A stretch of 64,000 nucleotides of DNA from Primulina eburnea (lineage: Eukaryota; Streptophyta; Magnoliopsida; Lamiales; Gesneriaceae). Numbering within the stretch: the stretch's first letter is position 1; every line of letters starts with the position of its first letter. The notes beneath the pieces were generated by a model. It had not been told where the DNA came from. It ran no database searches and saw only the letters and a program-made list of their open reading frames with translations. The stretch lies in contig NC_133115.1 of NCBI RefSeq assembly GCF_022965805.1, positions 29,999,321 through 30,063,320 of the forward strand. The letters run 5' to 3'. The translations under genes were made by a program, and so were the position numbers. Below, piece by piece: positions 1-10,424 of the stretch.

Positions 1-1083
1 TATAAATTTTTTTCAAAATCATTACGTCATAAAAAAACTTATTAATTCACCAATTATTATCAATGGGCTAACACTTTATTTATATCGAGTAGCACATCAA
101 AACATTAATATGTGGAACACGAGCAGAAATTAAAGTCAACATAATATTCTTACCACTGTTTGATATGATTACATATATTTTTTTATCCACCATTTAAATT
201 CAAATTTTTTTAAAAAAACAGAATTATAAATCATTATATTATCCACACATATATAAATAATTCATCATTGATATATTATACATCTATCGTCTCCACGAAC
301 CAAATGACAAAAAAATATTCGACCTAGAAGAATCGACGATGTTTTCATTCTATCCACGCTCACTATCATAATTATTATGTATTTTCATTAACATACAACA
401 ATAATGCATTTTTAGAACAAAAATTACACACTTTTTCACCAATTAGAAGTGGCACTACAAGAAAATGCTGAATACACAACACTTAAAAGACAACAAATTT
501 TACAAAAAAAACCGTTGTCTTTTACTTTTTAACAACGATTTTAGCAAAAATGATATTTACACCTACAAATTGTTTTCTCCGATTTAAATGTGTCATTTTA
601 AAAACTTACGTATTTTTGTACAAATAAATTTTTTTTTTTTTAAAGACTGCACACAGTTTTAGGTGTAATAATTGGAAGAGTGTAGAGCCAAAACGAAATC
701 CCACCTCAGTGCGATTAAAGCCAAAAGGTTGCAAGGCAACAGTGAATTATCACATGGCTTGCAACCTAAATAAAGATCCCACTCACCTTTTCTAATGAAC
801 ATGAAATGTAGCTTTCTTCATTTCTAATTCCCATAATTCTTTTCTTACTTTTTATTATTACTAATTTTTTTTTATAAAAAAAATCCTAAATTCAATGTAT
901 GTAATATTATTTTGAAATGACTTTAAGAATTATGACTTAAAATGACACAGACATTTGATTACTAATGATATATATGCAGTGCCTAAAATTAACTAAACAA
1001 GTCAGACAATTTACATTTATTTAGTAGACTAGGAAATGTCACACGTTATAAGATGCTTTGAAATATATAAATTCAAACATGTG
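1..1083. other. Gene-free AT-rich stretch
   Basis: No convincing coding region is visible on either strand. The stretch is AT-rich with short homopolymers. The only structured item is a possible CACTA terminus at 453, listed separately. Confidence 0.6.
453..640 (+). mobile_element. Possible left end of a CACTA-type element
   Basis: The sequence CACTACAAGAAAATG at 453 matches the usual start of plant CACTA (En/Spm) elements. It is followed by subterminal AACCGTTGTC and ACAACGATTT, which are roughly inverted relative to each other. I found no matching right end ending in TAGTG, so this may be a truncated element or a chance match. Confidence 0.35.
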
Positions 1084-1492
1084 AGGGTCGGAGAGAATTT
1101 TGGGAATATATATATAAAATTTTGTTATGATGTCCCACGCTAACCTATCATGTATATTCATATGTAGTACGAGATGAACATATATGTGTGCGCAGTTGGT
1201 GGAAAGCATAACAAAACTATATATATAATGATACTACCAGATGTCGTATCTAAGATCTAGGCTCATGTAAGTATGACTACACAATTAATAGTTCGAACTT
1301 CTACGTATTGTCAGGGCCGGATAGAATTTCAATTGCATATATATATGCGCGCGCGCACACACACACATAAAATTTTGCTATATTGCTCCCCAATCATGTT
1401 CACGCCCACCTATTTATGTGCATGTACATGTAGTATAAAATGAACACAGATGTAAGCACAACTAATGGACAACATAACAAAATTATATACAC

Positions 1493-1558
<66 letters not shown>

Positions 1559-1640
1559 ACACACACATGTGAGATCCAGGTTCATATTAGTATCACTGCA
1601 CGATCAATAATTAAGTCGATCGAGCTGCTACAGATTGTGA
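1084..1640. repeat. Diverged tandem duplication of about 230-330 bp
   Basis: Two copies (about 1084-1311 and 1312-1640) share the same word order: a GGGTCGGAGAGAATTT or GGGCCGGATAGAATTT start, AAAATTTTGYTAT, a CCCACGC/CACGCCCACC block, CATGTAGTA, ATAACAAAA, CTAGGCTCAT or CCAGGTTCAT, and a TTGT end. The second copy is longer because of a (GC)n(AC)n tract and a (TA)n tract at about 1497-1555. Confidence 0.55.
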
Positions 1641-1917
1641 ACATTATTTCAAAAATCTATTTTAAACTGATACAAAGAAGGTATAAAATATAATTGGAGT
1701 ATTTTAGTGTATTAATTAATTGTTATTATTTTTAAGTGCATCTTATTTTCAAAATGTAAAATAAGAATTTGGTGTGACTAGCTATTGTGGCGACTCATAA
1801 ATTCGGTATATATCGTTTCTTTAAAAATATTGTTTAATTATAATCTAAATATTTTAAATCCCAGATCTTGTTAAGGACTGTGTAAAATTAAATGTCTCGA
1901 ATAATAAATATTTAGAT

Positions 1918-2042
1918 TACCGATATTCACAATAAAAAGTAATACTATTAGCATAAAAAGTAATAATTTTTCATGAATAACTCAAATAAGAGATCCGTCT
2001 AACAAAATACGACTCGTGAGACCATCTCACACAAGTTTTTGC
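1918..2042 (-). mobile_element. GAGAC-palindrome MITE, partial copy 1
   Basis: This is one of about seven copies in the window of a short repeat with a characteristic order: GTGTGAGAYGGTCTCAC end, GTATTTGTGAGAC, CATGAAAA, two AAGTATTACTTTTTAT-like words and AATATCGGTAG. Here it lies on the minus strand and lacks one end. Confidence 0.6.
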
Positions 2043-4941
2043 CAAGAGTCTTTTGAGTCGCAGTTGCGATTCTTTGACCCAAAAAGCAATACACATATAA
2101 TATAAATATATATGTATATGTATATGTATATGTAGGTGCATGAATTCAAATCTCATGGGTTCCTTTTCCAAATCTCATGGGGTCCTTTTTCTAATCTAAC
2201 ACCAACATTCAAATCCCTCTTGGCCGCATGGTTTTCATGGGGCCAAAGTCGATTGAGTTGGGGATCAATTCAAAGATTGTATATAATATTTTGGAAGCCA
2301 AAATCAACTTTTAAAAGTTTTATATCAATTTTTTTTTTATTTTAAAAAAAAGTGCAAGCTGTCTACTCGTATTCCTATTTAATCAATATTTGCACACCAA
2401 AGAATTCATTTGATCTAAATAAAAAAAATCGACATTTTAAGAATTTAATTTGGATTTCAATCAAATTCAAAATCATCGTGTGCATTCGTTAGGAGTTTGA
2501 AAAATTAGGGTCTATGATCGGAAGATTGATTTAGAGGAGTGTGAAAAAACAATGTCAGCAAAATAATTAGATTGGGTTAGCAAACTGAGTTATGATTCTA
2601 TTCGGTTGGGTATCATTAAGCCAACAGCCAAGTACAGTACAGAAAAAACTCACTGAAATAGTTTGAACATAATAAATGATAGAGTTTTGTGAACACCTAA
2701 ATTAGATAAAAGAAAGTAACTGAAATAGTAGACACATATAAATTATATTTAGATGTTAGGAGACTTCAATAACTTTTACATCACTCTTCTTCTATCAGGA
2801 AGTATTTCCACTAAAAGACTTTGATAATTATAAATATTTCAAATATCCCCTTCGGTATGACTTACCAACAGTCTAATTGAAACTCTTGGTAAACTCACGA
2901 CTTAAACTAAATTTAAAATAAGATTTCTTATTATCAATTACAAGTATTTCTCAAAGAAATCATTTAAGAACAAATTGATCATTAATGATTAAATATAATA
3001 ACTGAAGCATGTGCTTGAAAAAGATTCGATCAGTTAGACTCTCAAAAACTTGATAAACAGAATAGTTCACATAATTTAGAAAATGTTGGAGAGAGTTTAA
3101 AATCCAACCAAATGATTTATAGGCTACGATTTCAACAGTCTTTTTTTTTTTTTTTAATCTGAGAATCGTTGATAAATACAATTGTCGTTGTGTCATGTCA
3201 TCTTCATTTTTGACAAATAGTACACTTCTGGTGGTGCATATGGTGCCTGCATTCTAACGGACTGAAAAGCTGGTATAAAGATTTTATCCGAAATGTTATC
3301 TCGGAAATCTGAAAACTTCATAATTAAAATGTTTGTCGAACAGTATAACTGATTTAGTAAAAAGGTTTGATCAGTTATGATTAATGAATCAGTTGAGCTT
3401 TAATCAGTTATCTATCATCGTTTGAGCTTTGAGATCCATTAGGATTAGAATATCAATTTTGCTTGGGAAAAACATTACGTATGATTGATCAGTTTCTCTT
3501 ATGAATTCAGTTCGGCTATGTTCATTTTAATTAATCAGCCTTATTAATTCACCAAAACTTAATTTATCCAACACATGAGATGAGATGTTCAGGAGACAAT
3601 CAAATGATAACTTGAAGTTGAACCAAGAAAAGAGGAAATTCATATGTAAAATATTAATATGTTTTTTTAGATAAACCAGGTATCCATGCTTTTTCTCTAC
3701 TAATTCGGGGGGGGGGGGGGGGGGGGGGGGATGACATGCCCACCTAGTTTAAAATATTGGCTACGCCCCTGTTTGTAATTCTTTGTGTTTGCCTGTTGTT
3801 CTACAGTCGATCAGTCGCTCCCCTCTACACATATTCTTTCTTTTTATTCTCTTTACCAGAAAAACATCTTGTTGCTGACAAAGAGAATGAGAGCTCTCTA
3901 AAATTTCCCAAGTAAATCACATAAACTTGTTCTCTCATATTCGATTAGGGAAAATTGATTTGTCATCATCGAAATTTCTTTTTCTCCAATCTTTCAATAA
4001 TATATGTGCTGGTTATTAAAGGGGTCCAACGAATACAGGAAATGATATGGAGAGTACAATGAAAATAATAATGGAGATAAAGAGAAGACATGCACACGAG
4101 CTAGACCATGTCCTTTAGCTATGATACTTTGGCCCTAAATAATCACACTTTTACTTTAGTTGCCTTGTGGCAATGGACATGCCATGTAGCGTAGGCCAAA
4201 AACGTCTCACATCCACTACAAATTATATTGACCCTACAACCCCCTCCCAAAGATAACCCAACCCAAGCAATCACTTTTGCAATTTGGTTATTATTTAATA
4301 GTTGGAATCTGATTAAAGGTTATAGTTGATAGTAATCGATGCAATTATAATATTTTAAGTATCTAAGGCGAAATAAAAATTTAAAATTTTTTGTTTCGAT
4401 GTTCGAAACTTTCGTTAGACGTCGTATGAATTAGAACATCCATAGAATGTTCAGAATGGTTACATTTGCATATTTAATGCTGGTTTCAAACTATTTCGGG
4501 TTTTAAACGGAGATAGTCCTTCTCGCAAATCTTTTCGGGTGGATCTCCCTCATTTGATCGTGTAATCGGGTCAAGGATCAGAGACCGAATCCCTCGTGTA
4601 GACTTGACTAGAAATCATACACAAATTTGTGTTGAGACTAGATCCCCGTAATTTAAGAAATCTAAAGACGACGGGGACACACAGTGGAAGGAGAGGGGCG
4701 ACCGAATTTTCTTCTTCTTAAAAATTGGGTTGGCCAAGATTTAGAGTGAAGGGACGAGAGGAAAAATTTTTGCAGAAAAAATTTGTGTACAAAAAAAGTC
4801 TATTTCATATGACTCCATGAAATATTTATTGAGCTTTATTCCTGATCACATCAAAAACTTCATAATCCTACTCCCATTAGGGTTTCTTATTTTCATTAAT
4901 TAAAATTCTCATGTTAATATATCATGCGAATTCAACAATTG

Positions 4942-4942
<1 letters not shown>
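2043..4942. other. Gene-free stretch with poly-G and decayed repeat sequence
   Basis: No gene is supported. It holds (TATATG)n just upstream at about 2107-2135, a stretch rich in ATCAGTT words at about 3330-3540 that looks like old retroelement sequence, and a poly-G at 3707-3730. The poly-G is followed by TTGGCTACGCCCCTG at about 3756-3770, which resembles the right terminus of some hAT elements. The 4300-4800 part is GC-richer but unrecognised. Confidence 0.5.
3707..3730 (+). repeat. Poly-G homopolymer, 24 bases
   Basis: An uninterrupted run of 24 G lies in otherwise AT-rich DNA. Its length is the kind of value that assembly and polishing often get wrong. Confidence 0.9.

Positions 4943-5011
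<69 letters not shown>
4943..5011. repeat. (TA)n microsatellite
   Basis: A nearly pure TA dinucleotide run of about 68 bp. Confidence 0.95.
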
Positions 5012-5015
<4 letters not shown>

Positions 5016-5479
5016 TATACATACATATACACATATGTACATGTATAGACATATATATAAAATTAATTAATCATTATTTAATTTATTTATTTATTATTAT
5101 TTAATTAATTAATTTTAGACCCTTCTATAATATTCCATGAGAATTACATATAGTAGTTATCGTTACTACAATTATTATTTAATTAGTAGATTCCAAATTT
5201 ATTAATAAATAATTATGAACTCATTATAACCTCAATCAACGATCACACAACGCCGATATACCTAACGTACAAATCTTGTTGATATAATAAAAATTGAAAA
5301 TTTCAAATATCAAAATTTTCCATAATCTGTTTTTGACAGCTGCCAGTTTTGTGAACTCATTCACCAAAACAAGACATTTTACTCTCCTCAGTTAATCAAC
5401 AATTAAGTTAACTTTCACAACTTCCAATATATGCAAACAACTTATAAACTCCTTTATTAATTTTTTTTATCTCAGTCAA

Positions 5480-7171
5480 ACTATAAACGCTAAATTCAAC
5501 TTCTTGAAGTTGACAATCTCAATGGAAACACATAATCATATACTTGTGTGACCCTCAATAGTTCAGGGATACAACTAGTTGTGTGTTCAGAACTTATTGT
5601 GATTCAAAATAACATTTATTCTCATTCGGACTTACCCTAATTAGTGTCATTATTTTCATCAACCCATTGATCAAGAATGTCAAAACTCAAGTTTGATTGC
5701 ACCCATCTGATCATGAAAAAAGCGTCTAGTAATATCGTTTCATGATCCCTAAGTATCACTGGTAATGCCGGCAAGAACCTTAAGTTATGATAAGCATATT
5801 GTACGGTCATTTCAATTCATATATTCCAATCGAATCTGCAATAATTGTTATATTGAGAATTGCATTTGAATTTGATAATGATGTGATTTATTTTTTTTAG
5901 CACTAATAGTAACATGGTATGTACAACTAGGAAAATACATTTTTCTAAAGCACGTGTTTTGCTCTGGCTAGAGACTCCTTGCGCTATTGGCTCATCAGAT
6001 CACATATGATATCTTCATCCGTAGGTAAACAATGAATACACAACTACGATGCATTTTCGCCTACATATTTTGAAACTACATCCAACCTCGTCACATGATG
6101 ACCCCTAATGGAGTCGGTAAACAGATTAAAGTGCGTGTTAGTACGTAGAATCTCTATGTTATCTCGAGTCAAATGACTAAATGTTGTACAACCATAATCG
6201 CAGACTATTCCACTCAATAAGTGATAACCAGTTAGATAGTCAGATGGATGGTTATTCAGTGCATCATCAAATGATCACCATAATCTTGCCAATGAAATAT
6301 GACGTTTATATAACATATGTTAGTCTGAAGCTAAATCGACCTTTATCTTTATTTTATGCGACTGGTTCGACTAGAAACTTGTTTAGAATATACGGCACAC
6401 TTCTTAATGAGTTTCATGATTTCATTGAAAGACAAACCTCATGGTATCTGTAGTATATTCAAGTAGGGATGGCAATGGGCCGGGACGGGGGCGGGTTTGC
6501 CATTACCATCACCATCCCCGAATTCCATCCCCACCCTCATACCCGCCCCGATCCCCGCTTTTCCGGATTCGGGGAATCCCCAAACCCGAAACTTCGGGGA
6601 TCAACTTCCCATCCCCATCCACATCCTCGTTTCAAAAATATTAATATGGCAAGACGACTACGAATTCGGAGATTTTCTCAAACCAAAAAGTTATTATTAT
6701 CTATTATTATTAGAGACAATATTAATATTAATATCAATATTAATAATAATGAGATTATTAATATTTTTAAAAAATAATATGATTATTATATTATTAATAT
6801 TAATAATACTATTATTTTATTATTGATATTATTTTCGGGGCGGGTTCGGGGATTTCGGGGATGGAGATAGTAATCTCATACCCGCTCCGAATTACATCGG
6901 GGATTTAAAAAAATCCCCGAACCCGAACCCAAACCCGAAAAAATCGGGGATCCCCATTCCCGTTTCGGGTTTTCCCCGCGGGGCCCCAAACTCGTGGGGA
7001 AAGTTGACATCCCTATATTCAAGTGCTTTATTTATGCAGTTTGCACGAGTATACAGATAAAGTAAATATCATAATTGAATAAAACGATAAAATATTATTA
7101 AAATAAAGATCGTATTTATATTAGAGTCATTAAAATCCAAGCCACAAATTAGTTCGTTGGACAACTATTTT
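5480..7171 (+). mobile_element. Decayed LTR-retroelement-like sequence
   Basis: This resembles a dispersed non-coding retroelement sequence I have seen in other dicot genomes, with phrases such as TTCATCAACCCATTGATCAAGA, GCGCTATTGGCTCATCAGAT and CGCAGACTATTCCACTC. It has no open coding frame of note. It is interrupted by the hAT MITE at 6464-7015 and may end near the TTTTAACA at 7171. The left boundary is not resolved, and the identification rests on recollection of similar repeats. Confidence 0.4.
6464..7015. mobile_element. hAT-type MITE with 8-bp TSD
   Basis: A 552-bp element with terminal inverted repeats TAGGGATGGCAA and TTGACATCCCTA. It is flanked by a perfect 8-bp duplication TATTCAAG (6456-6463 and 7016-7023), the signature of hAT insertion. 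Both ends are dense in CGGGG/CCCCG words facing each other, and the middle is AT-only. It has no transposase and so is non-autonomous. Confidence 0.9.
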
Positions 7172-7346
7172 AACATATATATACACACACAGAAGGTTGA
7201 TCATAATGATGGAGTATAAAATGGAATTAACTACAACTAACACATAAAAAATATGTGGATAAAATGTAAGTGATTGCTAAATCACACCTTGTTTTTCAAT
7301 TTAGATATTGTTGTTTGAGCTAGAAGTTACATATTTCCTGCTCTCT

Positions 7347-7432
<86 letters not shown>

Positions 7433-9113
7433 GTTCACCTAATAGCTTATAGATTCGATTTCCTCCGCACATACATTAAATTATTGTCGTACCAGTAGCC
7501 AGGAATTGTCCAAGAATTTTTTTTAATATGTAACACTTTTTTATTTTTATTTTTTGTATAATTTTCTATTATAAGCTAAATAGACGTTGACAGGTCAATG
7601 GGTTTTTAGTTCGATTATTTTAATGACAATGAAACTTGATACGCAAGAACGAACTCGAAAATTTGTCTAGAAGAAGCTATTTTTAGTTAATAATTAACAT
7701 ATATAATTTAATAATAATTCTGGAAATGAGTATGGCAAGACTTAAATCGTTTAAATAAATTATATATTAAATTTGAAAATAACTTCTATAAGACAAGGAT
7801 TGATTTTACTATTATCCTCACGAGTTAAATCGGAAATAGAAAATAATTTATGGATCATTTCTATTATCTAGATAACAAAACAATTAATAAAAAATATCTA
7901 ATCATAACTTATTCATCTTTACAATCGATGACGAATGGATTTTTAAAAGTAAGAAAACTGGAAATAAATTAAATAATTAATGGTTTTCCAAAAAATCTTC
8001 CAATTTATTTAATTCTCCACTCTACAGTTATCCGTACTGACATTATTTTTTAAAAAACATTTTACAGTAAGAAAATTTTATTCATGTTTCTTAAAAATAT
8101 GGCATCGAGATCTAAAAAAGTTAATATAATATTATGATTATAATTTTGTTTAACCTTGGAATCCAGGGTTATTGTCTCTGTGCGTTTTGAGTAAATCTAA
8201 ATGGTTAACACAATAATTTGTAAACAATGTTGACTTGATAAATCAAAATGATTAATACAATAATAATATTATTGTGAATATCAATAGGAATGACTCGTCT
8301 CACAGATAAATGTGGTTAAACTATAAATGTTAAACAGAAATCTTTAAGTTGGTAAAAGCAATCTTTCTCTTTTATTCTTATATATTTGTATATGTATCAC
8401 GTGAGATGTGAATGGAAGAATGTGGTCACCAAATTGTAAAAAGGGATCTTGAATAATTTTTTGATATGAATAAATTTAATAAAAATTATCAATTTATGGC
8501 ACCATACCTTTTGTCAAACTAGTCATTTAATTCGCGAAAATGCATGTGTTTGTCGTAAAAAGTCAAACTAGTACTGGACTTGTAGCAGCTAGGGATAAAC
8601 CAAGAAAAATTGAGAACTAATTAATTTTTAATGACATTTATTTTGAGTTGATATTTTTTTCTCATTTTCATTTTTAATTTATTGCTTCATACTTTTTTCT
8701 TAATTATAAAATACATTTTTTTTTGCATGAGATATCATGTATTTGACCATTTATGTTATTATAGAATTTGTTATAAGATCACACTATATTAAATAGCATA
8801 TCACACGTAAAGACATTATTACGCGTACTTTATTTTTTTTATCACATTCTATATTTCATGAATAATTCTCCTCTCTAACTATGAAATTTTATGCAAAATC
8901 AAATTAAGAAGCCTATCCTTCAAATTATAACCGTTGTTTTGTTAAATTTATTCTACCTACCGTTGTGGTAATATCGAAAAACATCCAAAAAATTAAGATC
9001 ATATGTACTTTTTTTCAATTTATTCAATACATTATATCATATGAAAAAAATGACATGATTTCTCTTATTGTTATTGGAGCTAGTGATTAGGGCACTACCC
9101 ATATATTATGATC
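7172..9113. other. Gene-free AT-rich stretch
   Basis: No gene is seen. It contains a (TA)n microsatellite at about 7350-7429 and a short fragment related to the GAGAC MITE near 8265-8310 (ATTGTGAATATCAATAGGAA, then CGTCTCACAGAT). Confidence 0.55.
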
Positions 9114-9118
9114 GAACT

Positions 9119-9466
9119 TGTTGGGTGTAATAATTGTCCCTGCTTGGTAGAACGATCGAACCGTGGTGCTTGAGCTTCTGTCCGATTTAAAAGATCTGAG
9201 TTGCACTATTACCACTGGCTATAGCTTTTGGTAAAGCGGTAAGCGTTCGGTCCTACAATTAGTATCAGTCAAGGTCACGGGTTCGATTCCCATTGATTGC
9301 AAGGAGTGCAATTATTGGAAGGGAGATTGTTGGGTGCAATAATTGTCCCTGCTTGGTAGAGCGATCGAACCGTGGTACTTGAGCTTCTGTGCGGTTTAAA
9401 AGATTTGAGTTACACCATTATTATTAACTATAGCTTTTGGTAAAGCGACAAGCGTTCGGTCCTACA
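9119..9466 (+). mobile_element. TRIM retroelement with perfect 5-bp TSD
   Basis: A complete miniature LTR element of 348 bp. The two 139-bp LTRs (9119-9257 and 9328-9466) start TGTTGGGTG and end TCCTACA. The 70-bp interior begins with a degenerate copy of the initiator-Met primer site (TAGTATCAG at about 9260) and ends in a purine tract GGAAGGGAGA at about 9317-9326. The flanks are a perfect GAACT duplication (9114-9118, 9467-9471). It has no coding capacity and would need enzymes from another element. A tRNA-like segment spans the LTR/interior junction: a D-arm-like TTTTGGTAAAGCGG, then an exact B-box-type GGTTCGATTCC at 9280-9290. Confidence 0.92.
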
Positions 9467-9471
9467 GAACT

Positions 9472-10424
9472 TATGTTGATATAATAGTACATCAAATCTC
9501 AGTTAAAGCACTTGAAAAATAGGTCAAAATTGCTTCTTAAAAAAAGTTCACATTTCATCAATTCAAGCCTAGAACAAAGAATCTAAACTGGAGGTGAAGA
9601 CATATCGGTATGTGTCGATAGACTCTCGATACTCGTATATTTTGTATTTGAACTCGACTACGAATTATTGAATTTAATTAATTAACATATTATTGAATTT
9701 AATTAATTAACATGCAAATTTTACTTCTTTTTTTTTAAAAGAATTATTTCAAACACAAAGTTGGACTGAATTTTATAGCTCAATCATACAATTCGTATTT
9801 AAAAGATGCTTTATTTTATTTTTTCCATTTTTATAAATAAATATATAAATTCGTGATAGTTATGTAATGTGTTAATACACACGCGTAACATGTATATCTC
9901 AGTTACTTGTATATTAAATAATATTTCGAGTGAAGACTTATAACTCAGAAAAAGCTCAAATTTCACTCAAAAATATGTTTAGATACATATATGGATTTGG
10001 CTCGAATTCGATAATTCACCAAACAAATAAATCAACCCCCAAAACTCGCAAGTTGGATTGATTTGTTTGGATATGTAGCCTAAGACCTCAAGTCGTGTTT
10101 CAATGGTATAACTTAGCCAGCTTTGTGCCCACACCCCCACACACAAACACCAACTCACACATCACCACTCCACTAGTATGGAGTGTCCAAATAATGAATT
10201 CTTGGAGAGAGAGGAAAAAAAGACAGTGAGAACAAGAAAGCGATCGATTACATGTCAATGGAGGTTATATGCACCTTTCTTTGTTGCCTATATTTATGAT
10301 TAAGCCACTCCCCCCATTTCTCTTGCATTACACACTCATTCCTCTCGTAACTAGGAAAAATCTAGCTGCCCACGAATTGGTCTTTTGCCTTGCTGAATAA
10401 GTCGTCATTTCTCGACTCCCAACC
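9472..10424. other. Upstream region of the NPF4 gene
   Basis: No gene is seen. A 22-bp tandem duplication of TTGAATTTAATTAATTAACA lies at about 9667-9715. A TATA-like CTATATTTAT at about 10289, some 135 bases before the ATG, could be the promoter of the downstream gene; this is inference only. Confidence 0.4.

Noticed and set aside
1400..1693. Open frames with long Tyr-Ile runs, also at 33003-33630
   Set aside because: They are translations of (TA)n microsatellites on both strands.
6441..6826. Overlapping Pro/Ile/Asn-rich frames
   Set aside because: They are translations of the word-repeated end and AT core of the hAT MITE at 6464.
9222..9300. A tRNA gene reading (GGTAAAGCG ... GGTTCGATTCC)
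   Set aside because: No proper acceptor stem or anticodon arm is seen, and the segment repeats exactly with the TRIM structure at two loci. It is a tRNA-like part of a TRIM, not a tRNA.
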